From NCBI GenBank assembly GCA_017893485.1, contig CM030360.1, forward strand, positions 144,220,697-144,284,696: a DNA stretch of 64,000 bases, written 5' to 3'. This DNA is from Hemerocallis citrina (taxonomy: Eukaryota; Streptophyta; Magnoliopsida; Asparagales; Asphodelaceae). The translations under genes were made by a program, and so were the position numbers. Each line of letters starts with the position of its first letter. Within the stretch, counting starts at the first letter, position 1. The notes beneath the pieces are model-generated. The model was not told where the DNA came from. It saw only the letters and a list, made by a program, of their open reading frames with translations, and ran no database searches. Positions 36,146-49,300 of this stretch are shown piece after piece.

Positions 36146-37492
36146 TCAAGCAAACAGCTCAGGATGATCCATCATCATCCTCTCCTCAGATTCCCAAGTA
36201 GCCTCTTCAACCATTTGGTTTCTCCAGACTACCTTGACCATCGGTATCGTTTTATTCCTCAAGACTTCCTCCCGACGATCAACAATCTCAACTGGAAGCT
36301 CAATCTAACTCAGATCCAACTGCAAATCCTCTGGCACTTCGGGTAAATGATGACTTGGATCTGGAATGTAACCTCTCAGCATAGACACTTGAAAGACATT
36401 GTGTACCTGAGATAACTCTTCCGGTAACTCAAGCCGGTAAGCAGTTTTTCCGATCCTTTTCAATATCTTATACGGGCCTATGAACCTCGGGGCTAACTTT
36501 CTACCCTTTCCGAATCGGATCACGCCTTTGCTGGGCGATACCTTCAGAAAGACAAAGTCACCAACCTCAAACTCAAGGTCCCTTCTCCGGTTGTCTGCAT
36601 AGCTCTTCTGCCTACTCTAAGCATCCACCAACCTCTTCCTGATCAGATCAATCTTTTCAGAGGTCTGCTGCATAATCTCAGGCCCAAACATCTGATGCTC
36701 CCCAACTTCGAACCAACAGATAGACGTCCTGCACTTCCTGCCATATAGAGCTTCGTACGGCGCCATCCCAATGCTAGTCTGAAAACTGTTGTTGTAAGCA
36801 AACTCCACCAAAGGTAAATGTCTTTCCCAACTGCCTCCAAAGTCTAGTACACAATACCGAAGCATATCCTCAAGAATACGGTTAACTCTCTCGGTTTGCC
36901 CATCGATCTGGAGATGAAAAGCAGTGCTAAAATCTGTGTTGGTACCCAAAACTGTTTGAAGACTCCTCCAGAAATGCGAAGTAAACTACGCATCTCGATC
37001 AGACACAATGGTCAACGGAACACTATCAAGCCTGACGATCTCACCAACATACACCTCAGCTAACTTCTCCATCGAAGCAGTGAGCTTCATTGCCAAAAAG
37101 TGAGCGAACTTGGTTAGTTGATCGACTATGACCCAAATCGCATCACTGCCTTTAGAACTCTTAGGCAAACCCGTGATGAAATCCATACTGATGTTATCCC
37201 ACTTCCATTTCGGAATAGGTAACAAATGCAATAGACCTCCGGATTTCTGATTCTCGGCTTTGACTTGTTGACAAATCTCACACCTCGGCACAAATTCAGC
37301 CACATCCCGCTTCATACCTGACCACCAGAAATGCTGTTTAATGTCCTTGTACATCTTGGTATTCGCGGAATGTACTGACAAAAGAGTAGCATGTGCCTCC
37401 TGAAGAATACTTTCTTTCAAGTCCGACTGATCCGGAACACACAGCCTTTCTCTAAACCACAGCACTTCATCCCTGATTTGAAATCCGGACAA
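36146..37492 (-). pseudogene. Chromovirus integrase and chromodomain
   Basis: On the minus strand: FWWSGMKRDVAEFVPRCEIC (zinc-binding part), MDFITGLPKSSKG (first Asp), IVSDRDA (second Asp), TERVNRILEDMLRYC, then GKGRKLAPRFIGPYKIL and VHNVFQVSMLRGYIPDPSH. After a TAG at about 36304 the frame continues as VEIVDRREEVLRNKTIPMVK and VVWRNQMVEEATWE up to TGA at 36146-36148, a canonical group II chromodomain. Further stops lie near 36617 and 36984. Chromodomains direct integration to heterochromatin, which fits the self-nesting seen here. Confidence 0.88.
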
Positions 37493-37542
37493 CTTGCCAG
37501 CACCAACCTGCTCCTCATCTTCTGAATCTCTGCATCTTCCTT

Positions 37543-39480
37543 CTAACTTGCAATAATCCTTTCATTCAGCATCGGTTGAAGCCTCAATTGAGCTAAAGAT
37601 GATCCCAAGCCCTGCAGAACAACTTCAATACCAGCCCGATCCAACTCCTCTGCCAGCTGCCTCTGAGTTGTAATCAGACTCGCCAGACTACTCATGCGGC
37701 TAATTGCATCAGCAACAACATTAGCCTTCCCAGGATGATACATAATCTCCGGACGAATGTCCTCAAGTACCTCCAGCCATCTCCTTTGCCTCAGGTTCAG
37801 ATCCTTCTGCTGATAGATGTATTTCAAGCTTTTATGGTCTGGTACATGTTCAGCTTCTCGCCATACACATAATGTCTCCATTACTTTAAGGCAAAGATAA
37901 TCACAGCTAACTCCAGATCATGAGTCGGATAATTCTTCTCATGCGGTCTTAGTTGCCTAGACCCATAAGTGATCACTTTTCCTTCTTGCATTAAGACACA
38001 ACCAAGCCTACGATGTGAAGCATCGCTGTAGACATCATACTCAACACATGCCCTAGACAAAGCCAAAATGGGTGCAGTAGTCAGCCTCTCTTTCAACTCC
38101 TGAAAGCTTGCCTCGCACTATTCGGTCCACTTGAAGTTCACATTCTTCTTGGTCAGACCAGTGAGCGGCACGGCTATCTGAGCATAGCCCTGGATAAATC
38201 TCCTATAATATCAAGTTAGCCCAAGTAAACTCCTGATTTCCTTCACTGTAGTAGGCCTTGCCCAATCTCTCATGCCTCTATCTTCTGATGATCAGTTGCC
38301 ACTCCTTCCTTAGAAAGGATGTGACCTAGGAATGCCACTTCAGATTTCCAGAAATCACACTTGGAAAACTTGGCATACAACTCCTGCTCCTGAAGCTTCC
38401 TCAAAACTGCTGCTTGATGCTTTGTGTGCTCCTCCTCCGACTTGGAGTATACAAGAATATCGTCGATAAACACCACGAAGAAAGAATCAATGAACGGCCT
38501 CAGAACTCTGTTCATCATGTCCATGAAGATTGCAGGTGCATTCGTCCCTCCAAACGGCATAACTAAGAATTCGTACTGCCCGTGTCGAGTTCTGAATGCA
38601 GTCTTATGCACGTATTCAGCTTTCACCCGAACTTGATGATATCCCGATTGAAGATCTATTTTGGAGAAAACAGCTGCTCCTTGTAGACGATCGAATAAGT
38701 CATCAATTCGTGAAATAGGATACTTATTCTGAACAGTGACCTTATTCAGCTTTCGGTAATCGATGCACCATTCTCATCGAACCATTCTTCTTCTTTACCA
38801 AAAGCACCGGCGCTCCCCAAGGTGATACACTCGGTTGAATAAAGCCTTTCTCCAACAGTTTCTCAATCTTCCGTTTGATCTCATCCTACTCCACAGGCGC
38901 CATCCTATACGGTGCCTTGGAAATAGGTGCACTCCCTGGCTGAATGGTGATGCTGAACTCCACATCACGATGCGGGGATAACCCAGGCAAATTTTTCAAG
39001 AACACAGTCAGATAATCCCGAACCACAGGAATCTGCTGCACCTCTGCAGGAATCCCTTTCTTCTGGCTGATAGCAGCAACCAAATCTGAACATCTTCTCT
39101 TTCCTTGGAAAGTGATTTCAGGTCCACCTAGAGCCTGCACTGTTACTGTCTTGGTCTTGCACTCGATGTTCGCACTGTACACCGACATCCAATCAATGCC
39201 AAGGATAACATCGACTCCGAAAACATTCAGCTCGATTAGATCGATCCCGAAAATTCGATCTCCAATCACGATCTCCCAGTCAGCATAGTACCGATCAGTG
39301 GTTAGTATCTCCCTGACGGAGTAGCTACTGCTAAAACCTTGCCTGGAAATATCTTCGGTTCGACTCCCAGAACTTTAGCAAATTTAGGTGATACAAAAGT
39401 ATGAGAGGACTCAGTATCGAACAAAACAACAACTTTCTTTTCATTCAAAATAAGTTCTCCTGTTACACAACATATACTCG
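37543..39480 (-). pseudogene. Chromovirus protease, reverse transcriptase, RNase H
   Basis: The protease active site reads LFDTESSHTF near 39410, with Glu where the family has Gly (DTG or DSG), so it is lost. Then GVDVILGIDWMSVY. Reverse transcriptase motifs are [20 protein letters not shown] and [17 protein letters not shown] (38430-38470), with several stops and a frame break near 38640-38800. RNase H has [38 protein letters not shown] and [15 protein letters not shown]. The order protease, RT, RNase H is normal for gypsy. Confidence 0.85.
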
Positions 39481-39539
39481 TTACATAACAGTTTACTAAT
39501 TAACGGGAAAAGAGAATCAACAGAAAACACTCCTAAACA

Positions 39540-40541
39540 TCCTTCCTCATACCAGTGATGACGTGATCCACCTCATCAGCGTCAGCTTCAGTCAAGGCAA
39601 ATACTCGCCCCTGCTGGTATGGCTTCTTCCTGGTCTACTGAGTTGGTCCATTGCGGACGACATCCTACAGTTTGGGGCAATGAGACTTGTAGTGGCCTGT
39701 CTCTCCACAGTTGAAACAAGTCACTGGAGGTCTCGCCCAAGTATTCCCAGGTCTTCCTGCCATTTGAACAACGTTCACACCCGTAGGCTTGAACTTTTGA
39801 GTCGGTGGCTGTCCTCTGGCATTGCCAGCAACTGCGGGCCTCTTCCCTGCATTCCAGTTGTTTCTCCGATTCTGAACAACGTGGAACTGCTCCATGTCTG
39901 CCTCTGTGGCTGCCGCTTGTTTGACCAGCTTGTCAAACCTCTTGATACCGAGGGGTATCATCCTAGATCTCAAACTTATCCTCAACCCATGCTCGAACTT
40001 ACGAGCCTTCTTCGCCTCATCCATCACTAATTCGGGCGCATACCTTGAGAGCTATATGAATCTCGTCTCATACTCCCTAACCGACATGCCACCCTGCTGC
40101 AGCGACAAAAACTCCATGGCCTTCTTCTCCTGGACATCTGAAGGAAAATAATGACTGTGGAATTCCTCTAAGAATTCCTCCTAGCCAAGAACCAAGCCTC
40201 CTATCGTCCGCTTCATCGACTGCCACCACACAGCCGCATCCTTCTCGAATTGCAGAGTCTCCAACTTCACCTTGCTACCTTCTGGGGTTTCCAGGACTTC
40301 GAAGATAGTCTCTACCTGTCAGATCCGATTGTCAACTGTGTCAGGGTCTGACTTCCCCTCAAACACCGGTGGTTTAATCTGTTTAAATAATTCCACAAGT
40401 TTGATTGCTTCGGGTACTGGATTTGCAGGCACCCTTCCTTGATTCTGATTCATGGCAACAGTATTGAGTGTCTGATAGACCCTCTCTAGCTCCGTTTCCA
40501 AGTCCAGACCTTCACCATTTCGAGCTCGTCTTCCAACCATA
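39540..40541 (-). pseudogene. Chromovirus gag
   Basis: Probable start ATG at 40541 (MVGRRARNGEG). Motifs: PPVFEGKSDPD, AAVWWQ, EFLEEFHSHYFP, FEHGLRISLRS, and near 39690 the zinc knuckle CFNCGETGHYKSHC (CX2CX4HX4C). In-frame stops occur near 40318, 40183, 40030 and after the knuckle. It binds and packages element RNA in the family; this copy is defective. Confidence 0.85.
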
Positions 40542-40684
40542 TTCTGATGCAAAAGATCTATTAAATTCGAATTATAAAACACGAATTTTAAATCAACTTT
40601 TCCTTTCATTGAATTTCAAACTTTATACATTCGAATTTAAAATATTTCTAACATCAAAATGAAAGCAGTAGATAATACAACGGT

Positions 40685-41092
40685 CTAACTCCTACGGTTC
40701 CTCTTGGCTTCATGAAGCTCTCCCCGTAGTTCCTCCACTTCCTCCTTCAGTACATCGGTCATGTTTTTCCTCTTCTCGAGTTCCCAAACACGATGAATGA
40801 GAACTGCAAAATCATCCTTACGCTTCGCCAATTGAGCCTCTAGTAGTCCGATAATCTCCTGCAGAGTCTCAACCTGCCTCTGAAGAGACACAATGAGATT
40901 ACCCGAAACTGGTTCCTCTTCGTCAGAAGAATCATCAGATGAATCCGGAGGTTGAGTGATCTCTCGGGACTCAGGCCATTCCTCTTCCACTTCTTCAGGA
41001 TCTTCCTCATCTGAATCAGCTTGCCCAGGGTAGTAATCTTCCTCAATAATATGCCAATGGTCATCTCCAGCTGGGTCGAAGTGGTTCACCAT
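40685..41092 (-). CDS. Extra ORF upstream of gag: acidic coiled-coil protein
   Basis: ATG at 41092 to stop at 40685, 135 codons, without interruption, although gag and pol next to it are full of stops. The N-terminal third is very acidic (DSDEEDPEEVEEEWPES, later DSSDDSSDEEEP); residues from about 75 onward form a probable coiled coil (LQRQVETLQEIIGLLEAQL, then a basic end RNRRS). It lies about 145 bases after the primer-binding site and about 140 bases before gag. I know no named product in this position. It could be an accessory protein or an N-terminal gag extension separated by mutation; the short AT-rich gap with stops argues against the latter. Confidence 0.6.
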   Translation of the reverse strand: MVNHFDPAGDDHWHIIEEDYYPGQADSDEEDPEEVEEEWPESREITQPPDSSDDSSDEEEPVSGNLIVSLQRQVETLQEIIGLLEAQLAKRKDDFAVLIHRVWELEKRKNMTDVLKEEVEELRGELHEAKRNRRS

Positions 41093-41237
41093 AATAAAGA
41101 TAGAGAGGAAGAAGAAGCATAAATCATAGAGCAACACAAATATAAGTGACTTACATTTAAATCTCTAGACTCAACACACACTCTAATGTCTACTTCTAGG
41201 GTGTTGTTCCTTATAAATTTGTAATACTTAGAAGCGT

Positions 41238-41249
41238 GCTCTGATACCA
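41238..41249 (-). other. Primer-binding site, initiator tRNA-Met
   Basis: On the minus strand TGGTATCAGAGC, four bases after the 5' LTR. It is an exact match to the usual 12-base initiator-Met primer site. Confidence 0.95.
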
Positions 41250-41252
41250 CTC

Positions 41253-44200
41253 TGTAACACCTCGAATTCCAGAATACAGCTGAATTCGAGTTCCACAGGA
41301 TCTTTACACTTCTTTTGTACAATTTTACAAGGAAATAAAAACTTTTCTTTCATCAGAGTTACTTTTACACTTGTACATTATCCCAGCGAAAGCAATATTA
41401 CATTAAATTATATGAAATAACATTTAAAATAGTCTTGCGCAGCATGCATACTTGAATTGTGTCAATCATCTTTACCCTGCATATAAAATTGTGGGCACGT
41501 CAGTTCATTCAACTGACGAAATATTATACACGGCCATCCTCTCTATGCCGGAAACAGTATAATGATTCTCATTTCTTAACAAACACAAACTTGTCATAAG
41601 CAAAGCTAAAGGGACTATCCTATTGATGTCGTGTTGTGAATGTGCACTTAATCCTTAATGCAATTATTTATATTATATGATACTAATGCGCACTTGTTCA
41701 GAGTCTATGCATCCCATACTACATAGGTACGAGGGCAAGCCCTTCATCGTTCTTCATCTTGTAAGGTTCAATCCCTCGCCATGACTTAATCTACTACTGT
41801 AACTACGGTAAGTATCCTACATGTTTTCTGAGCTATGAACTCATGTCTAGGCGCCTTGGAGGAAATCCCAATGCACTGACACATGACTCATCATGCAGGC
41901 ATCCTGTGGTAATTCAGCTCCTACCATAGACATCACACCACCCGCAATCGTCAAACACCCCATAAGCATCGCCACTGGGACGGTACTCTGGAGCAGTATC
42001 CACGCCCTATCATGACTCATCATGGGACATCCTGTGAATACTTTCACGCCGCCAATCCAATGGCCCTCATACACAATGTTTTTCTCTTACTTTCATCACA
42101 TCTTCACTATGTATCTAATCCTTAGTTTAATTGAATCATGAATAAAAATTAACTCTTAGAGTATAGCACTTCCACTATACCGGTCTTATTCATTTAATTT
42201 CACATGACCCAACCTTGGTCTTCTCATTTCAAAAATATCATTTCACAATTCTTTCATTGTCGGTATAAGGCTTGGCTATACCCTAATTCTCAATTTCAAC
42301 TCATAATTACAATGTCATACTCATAAGATTTTTTTTTTCATGATTAATCCCAATTCATATTCCAATAGCATTGTATTCATGTATTCACATCTTTCATAAC
42401 TCATCATGTCAAATATTTTTATTTCTCAAGTAAAATATCATACATAACAATGAAAATGCAACACGTCACATTCGCTAGTTTATAAACCCACATAATTCTA
42501 TTTCAATCCATACTAATTCCGCAGTTCACATTTTCAATTGGTTTCACAATTTACACCTTTCAAACTTCTCATTACCCAAAAAATCTCAATTTAAACTTCG
42601 TAAACAATCCATTCGATTTTCTTTAAAAAGAAAGTTAGTAATTAAAATAAGTTTCCCTTTGTAAAACAGTCTCAAATTCTCATTTATACTAGGACACCGA
42701 TCATAGAAATTTTCTCACAAAAAAATTACGGATTTACTTGAAACTTCGGGGAAGTCGACTGTCACATATGGCCGGTCGGTTGTTCTGCGAGGTTCTAAAG
42801 CTTGAAAATACATAATCAGAGTAGTCGACTATCACATATGACTAGTCGGCTGTTCTGCGATGATTTCTAAACTCAAAAAAATAAATGAAGAAGGCAGTCG
42901 ACTGTTTCAATAGTCGGTCGACTGTGCTACTGGTTTTCAATTTCAAAAAAATGTTTTTATTTCTTTTTTCTCTTTTTGAAAACAAAAAAAATGTCTAGAA
43001 TAAAACTACATTTAATTTAACAGTAACCAGTATTTTGAATGGTATTTTTCATTCTTTTAAAACATGTAGTTAGCCTTAGTTTGCATTTTATGAACACTAT
43101 TTCGTCATTTGAAAACTATTACATAATTGTTCATAAACAAAGATGATTTCTCATACAAAATTCACTACAATAATGTTTGCTTACGCATTGATAACTATGA
43201 TATCTTTAGAGCACAAAATCAACTTTATAAGTGAGTAAAAATTTCCATTTTATTAGTTAATCTACACATGATACATGCAATTATTCGTATGCAAAAGGAC
43301 ATTCTTTTTCATTTATTCAAATCTTTCACATGATAAATATATAGCAATTGGGAATTTCATCACATCTATTAACAATCATTTCTATCAGTTCATCTTTAAC
43401 ACATTATTCTACTTTAGCATTTTTAATCAATAAGCATAGTACAATTTCTTACTAGTGAATTTCACATAATTGCAATTTAAACATAATCAACATGCATTCT
43501 AATGTTTATAAGAATGAAAAACATACACTTTTACTCATAGTCAATAAATCTAGTAATCAAACATCACACATTTGCTAATTATCAATTCTCTTCTAATTAG
43601 GCGAGCATGCATTTCATTTCAACTAGTAGCTTATAATAACAATTCAATTTCATTTCCTAGCACGATTTCTTCTCTAGAAGTCTTGAGAAACACCCACCTT
43701 TTTAAGAAAAACCAATGAGAAAAATCCCCTAGAGTCTCCTAGATTGCGACCGAGTGCCTTCTCCTCCTAGATTGCAATGCACGACTCCTCCTCCTTGCTC
43801 CTTGCCAAAACCGAGAGCTCCTAGAGTGGGGTGAAAAGCCGGCCTCGAAGGGGGAACAAAACACACAACTCACACACTAATATGTATATGTCTCCTATAT
43901 AATGTCTCCTTTAATATTTGCTTTAGTGTAGAATACAAGTAGGAAGGGAGGGTATTTATACTATTTTTAGAATAGAATGGAGGGCTAGGATTTGTTGGAT
44001 AGTTGTAGAATGGAGGGCTAGGATAAGAGTAGAAGTTATAGCAATCACCCACACACAAATAAACTACCCATGCACACAACCCACTCTCCCATGTCTCCAT
44101 ACACCATCCGGCTACCAATATAGTGTGCATTGCACACTATGTGCTTCGCACGTGCCACATAGTACCCTTATGTAAAAGTTTGTATAATTTAATTAATCAA

Positions 44201-44514
44201 AATTTTCACTATTTGTCTCTACATGACAAGCGTGACCATTTAATTGATTTATTAAATTGGTGAGCTTCACAATTAGTGGGCTTAGGCTTGTAGGCCAAGA
44301 CAATAAATTAATAATTAATTAAAGTGGGCTAAAACAAATAAAATAGTGTTTAGGCTTTAGAAATAGGTTTTTAGAAAAATAAAGGAAAATAATTGTTCAT
44401 ACTAAAATGAGATCTTATATATAAAATAAATAAATAATATACACATGAAGTTTGCACATGCACAACACATGAAAGAATAGTATTTTATTAAAAATGAAAT
44501 TTTAGGGTATTACA
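41253..44514 (-). repeat. 5' LTR of chromovirus
   Basis: 3262 bp. Minus-strand start TGTAATACCCTAAAATT, end GGTGTTACA. A minus-strand TATA box AGTATAAATACCC lies near 43950-43962 with its twin near 35505 in the 3' LTR. Contains CAGTCGACTG-like motifs near 42751-42912. Confidence 0.93.
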
Positions 44515-46242
44515 GTAAGCTTCGGGTTTCGGTTTTGAGTTAAAATCAAACTTCCAAAATTTAAAGTCTCTGAAGAGACTCGGACCCAAGACCTCCGAAA
44601 CCCCCTGAGCTACAGTAACGTTTTTGTTACGCACCCAAAGACCAGTATGTCCAAGAGCAGTTATTGTTATGAAAATAGTTACATACTTTTTGTTTATACC
44701 GCCCTGATATTTAATTTCTTTTAATAAACTCGATTCTTCGATCGATTTGTGTTTCCACAAAATATAAATAATTTTTTCAGAATATGCTTCATTGAAAAAT
44801 TATATCGTACATGTTTTCTTATGTTTGCAATATAATAAGATCTTTCTTCAAAATGCATAAAAACATTTATAATCAATTTTTCCCAAAACTAAATATTGTC
44901 TTTCATCGAAAATTCCTTTATAAGATTCCTATAAAAATAAATATTTTTGAGGTCAGAACCGCACTTTTTTGCCACATTAACATCACAAGCCAATTTTCAT
45001 ATATTTGTATTATTTCTACTACTATTCTAATCATGCATCATACAACCACGATTCATCAAATTGCAAATATTTTAGCATACCAATATACTAACACCCATTA
45101 TAACAACTTTAGAAAGCAATTCACATCTACCACATTAATTAAATTCTAGCATGAAGCTACTTTTATCATACCAATTCAAATTTAACAAATAAATTATATA
45201 TTATCTATCATGCAATTTCTACTCCTAAATTAGAAAGGATTTAAGAAACACCCACCCAAGGAATTTAATTCTTAGTCATTGTACTCCTAGAATGAGAAGC
45301 TCCTAAAGAAACTTCGATTAGGTTGTCTCGAAATCCGCGCACAAGCTCCAACTCCATCTCCGTCAAGCACAGTGAAGCATCCATTTCTATTTCGGCAACA
45401 ACAGTAAGAGCTCCATCTCCATTTTTCATTAGCATATACCATATATGCATATATTTACATATATGTACATACATATAGCTATTTGTATATGTGTATATAT
45501 GGTGGATAGGTGAGTAGGTGGAGAGCAACAAAGAACGTGCTCGATGATTTGGGGTTTTTGCTTTCAGGTAAGGACAAAGAGAAAGAAAGAAGAAGTGTGT
45601 GGGGAGTTTGGATTAATATATATATATATAAATGTATAGATACATCAAATAGTATGGTGGATTTTAATGGAGAAGGCAAAAGGCATGCTGGATTTGATTT
45701 TGGTGCTTTCGGAAATGATAGGAGAGGAGAAGGGAGAGATAGTGTGAAGAGGTGTGTAAGTATATATATATATCTATATAATAAAACACAAAGAAAGCTA
45801 TCAAGTGGTTCTCCTTCAATCCCCTCAAAAATTAAAGGCCCAGATTTAACCTTACAAAACATATTTCTCCTCCAAAAGTTCCCTCTAAAACTCAAATTCA
45901 AATCCCCCACCCAAAACAACTCCTATATTTATTTTAAAAAAAAATTTCTCTCTCTCTCTCTCTCCCTTCCCCATCTATTCAAAAAATTAAGAAAATAAAA
46001 ATTTTAAACTTTTTTAAAAAATAAAAAATTTTAAAACTAGAAAAATTAAAAATTTAAAAGCTTTAAAAATAGTTCAAAAAAAAAAAATCATATAATATGT
46101 TTTTTGCTGGACCCCAAAAGTTTCTCATATAAAATGTTTGTACTTCAATTAATTTGCTCGACCTCCAAAACTATTTTATATGATCAAATAAGGTGCACCG
46201 TTCCGAAGACGTGCCGTAGGCACGTGTCAACGAGCAAACCTA

Positions 46243-46303
<61 letters not shown>
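46243..46303. repeat. TA microsatellite
   Basis: Long uninterrupted TA run in the level 3 LTR, with related AT-rich tracts near 45430-45500 and 45617-45633. Confidence 0.95.
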
Positions 46304-46311
<8 letters not shown>

Positions 46312-49300
46312 TTTGGGGTATGAATGTCGAATTACAAAGTGGATGGTCTGATGGGATTTCAGCAGACATTAAGAGGAAGGAAGGAGAGGATGAGTGAGGA
46401 GAAGTGAAAGTGTAGGGGTACTTTTATAAGGAGAGTAGTAGGGTAGTTATTAAAACCACCTCCCATGAACACCACTCACTCCACTCTCTAATCCACTCAC
46501 ACATTCAAAAATTTCTGTTTTCTCTCCACCTAAGAACAGTCCGGGTTCCCTCTCATTTCAAGTCCATAATACGTGCACGTGTGTGCACTAGTACACACTT
46601 CACAATTTAATTATTTAAAAAAACATAAATGATATATATACATAATATGTATGTAAAAATTAGTTTAATTAAAATATATACACACTTCAAAATTTATTTT
46701 GAAAACAAATACGCTTAAACACGCGCACCGAAAGAAACACGTGCGTCACATGTAAAATATAAAAAATATAAAATTCGACGTTATCAACGAAAAATATTGA
46801 AGATGATTGAAAATAAAATATAAGAAAAATATATTTATTAATTTATACATATTTCATACGTAATCAATACGTACATAGAAAACACGTGTATTACACGTAC
46901 AAAATTATTTTAATCAAAATCGAGGGAAAATGAATTTTCATTTATAAAAATACATTTGAATACCTAAATTAAATAATTTAAACAAATAGAAAATATTACA
47001 CTTAGCGGCGGAAACACATAATCGATACGTGCATCAAAAACACGTAAAAAGCACGTAAAAACATAAAGATTGAAATTTAATATTTGAGGTGATTTAAACA
47101 GGATAAAATATATGGGAAATGCATGAATAGCCAGAAATCAAATTACGTTGTGAAGAATGTTAAATATATTACTAGTAACGGTACAAAATACACGTGCGTA
47201 ACACACGAGGGCAAAATTGTCATTTTCAATTTTGCGGGGTATTACAATTCATGGTCAAATGAAGGGTGAGATGTGTTTGGATGAATGACTATGATGCATT
47301 TGGGAGTTAGAAAACCACCCACTAGCATACAACCACCTTCCCACTCTCCCAATGATGGCCGGCCTATCCCTTCTTCACCTTGCACGTGCATGTTCAATGC
47401 ACGTGCCCCCACATGCACACCTATAATTAATTCTTCATTAATTTTCTATACTAATTTGTTACATGACAATGTCTAAGATACAAGTTGTTTAATTAATAAT
47501 TGAATTAACTAGTGGGCTATCTAGGTGGGCTAATTCTATGGGCTTTTAATTAATTAATTTAATTTAATTTGGGTGGGCTAGGATTAAGTTATTAGTCCTA
47601 GGACTCTATAATAATTAATAAGAGGCTTTTAAAAGAGAAATGAAATATTCGCTCATGACATTAAAAATAAATAGTTTTAAGGCCAATGCACACATTAATT
47701 TGCACGTACAAAACACGTGAAATCAAACAAAAAAATTTATATTTAATTATATGAAAATTCAGGATATTACAAGTATGTTATACAAGTTGTATTTGATCAT
47801 CTCAGGAAGTTTATTTTCCAAATTTATGATTTTGCAAAGAATAAACGAAGTATGAGTAAAAAGGTGCACGAATATTAAAGCTGTCATTTTTCAAACATGA
47901 CAGTCGACCGCTCTGTTTTGAACTAAAAATGTCGGTCGACTGTCAATTCTTGGGTTTTTGGATTTTGGCTTGAAAGTCGACCGTTCGCTTTTGAACTGGT
48001 TTTGACAGTCGACTATGAGTGTCTTGGCTGATTGGTTTTGTTGAGTTTTCTTCATTTTTCTTGAACGATTGTTTCTTCGATATTACGAATTATTGATCTA
48101 CTGTTTTAGATGTTGTTTTTGCTACAGGTTACAATATTTTACAGAGAGTTACATTTTGATTATAATAGAGTTTAAATTGAATTTCTATGACTTTATTAAA
48201 TGAAATATACATGGTTTTTGAAGAAATTGATATTTTGTGATATTCTACGACTTCAAAATATGATTTTCAGTTATTCAATAGATTTAATACTTTATTTCAG
48301 TTTTGGAAATTTGTCAGTATATTAAATGAATTTGGATTTGTTGATTTTTAAGAAGTTTTCTTAATATGAAAGTATTGATAATGGAATCGAGAGTTTTAAT
48401 GAAAATTTCGTGTTGATGGTTGAGTTATGAATCTCTAAAGGTGAGTGGGACCCTAGTACATTGGCAGTTGAGATTTTTGTGGTTTGGTTAGTTGTGGCCT
48501 TGTTGTTGATCAGTTGAGTTAAGTCCGGCAGAGTACACCAATTCTAGGAGATTCATAATTAATTAATTAACTTAATAAGATAAGCATAGACACTAGATGG
48601 TGATATGATGAAATGAGGGCAAACATGGGTTATGGACCTCATTATGATCTGCGGTGCGAGATAATCCCCAGAATTATCGAGGTGTGAGTGAAATAGTCTT
48701 CGGAATTACCTGTGGTGTGGGAATGATCTCCGAAATTATCGAGGTCGAGGCGACGCTCATGAGGTATTTGTGTGATGAGGCACCATAGCTTGCGGTGTGG
48801 GGTATTCTCGAAGATTCCCAGGTATGAGTGAAATAGTCTCCGAAATTATCTGTGGATAGAGATTGACCTCCGGAATTATTGGGGGCATGGGCTAGATACT
48901 CACAGCTTATCTAAATCTCGTAGTAGTCATCATAGTAGGATTTGTTGCATAACGAGGGATTTAACCCTATAAAGTGGAGAACGATAAGGGCTTGCACCGG
49001 ACCTATGCAGTATGGAATGCATAGAATCCGAGAAGTACGCATTAGAGAGTCATCATACTGCATTTGTGTTTTATTGACTTGGTTTTATGCATAATGTAAT
49101 ATGTTTTCCTATACTTGACACTTAGTCTAGTTTCACTTGATGTTTTCATGTTTTGTTTATTATTTCATTTTCCATTCATTATTACTGTTGGTATGTGATG
49201 TTCATAACTTTATCCTTCATGTTTTATTTACATTGTATTTCTTTTGATGTCACTCACACCGTTGTGGCTGAACCCGTAGTTTTGGGGGTTATCTCTATCC

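Larger units (their letters stand above)
29917..44514 (-). mobile_element. Nest level 4: complete Tekay/Del-like chromovirus
   Basis: LTRs at 29917-36068 (3', itself interrupted) and 41253-44514 (5'), 3.26-3.27 kb each without the insertion. Flanks are GTCAG and GTAAG (one mismatch). On the minus strand the order is 5' LTR, initiator-Met primer site, extra ORF, gag, protease, reverse transcriptase, RNase H, integrase, chromodomain, polypurine tract, 3' LTR. Long LTRs, initiator-Met primer and C-terminal chromodomain fit the Tekay/Del clade. gag and pol carry many stops. Confidence 0.92.
28219..47246 (-). mobile_element. Nest level 3: solo LTR, target duplication ATTCA
   Basis: Plus-strand ends are TGTAACACCCCGAATTCC (28219) and GGGGTATTACA (47246), flanked by ATTCA at 28214-28218 and 47247-47251. 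After removal of the inner chromovirus (29917-44514) about 4.4 kb remains, longer than its relatives. The extra length lies in an AT-rich part (about 45400-47200) with a (TA)n run. No own protein region is visible. Confidence 0.85.
25838..47771 (-). mobile_element. Nest level 2: solo LTR, target duplication AGTAT
   Basis: Plus-strand ends are TGTAACACCCCGAATTCC (25838) and AGGATATTACA (47771), flanked by AGTAT at 25833-25837 and 47772-47776. On the minus strand it starts TGTAATATCC, as do the other minus-oriented members of this family. The outer parts (25838-28218 and 47252-47771) sum to 2.9 kb, including an internal 942-bp tandem duplication. No own protein region. Confidence 0.88.

Noticed and set aside
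41238..41249. tRNA gene fragment (initiator Met)
   Set aside because: Only the 12-base primer-binding complement is present, at the exact place expected beside an LTR; the same holds at 63869-63880.
45510..45998. 162-codon frame in the level 3 LTR
   Set aside because: Lies in AT-rich LTR sequence with simple repeats, no recognisable domain, opposite frame equally open.
46104..46397. Reading frames with (YI)n repeats
   Set aside because: Generated by the TA microsatellite.
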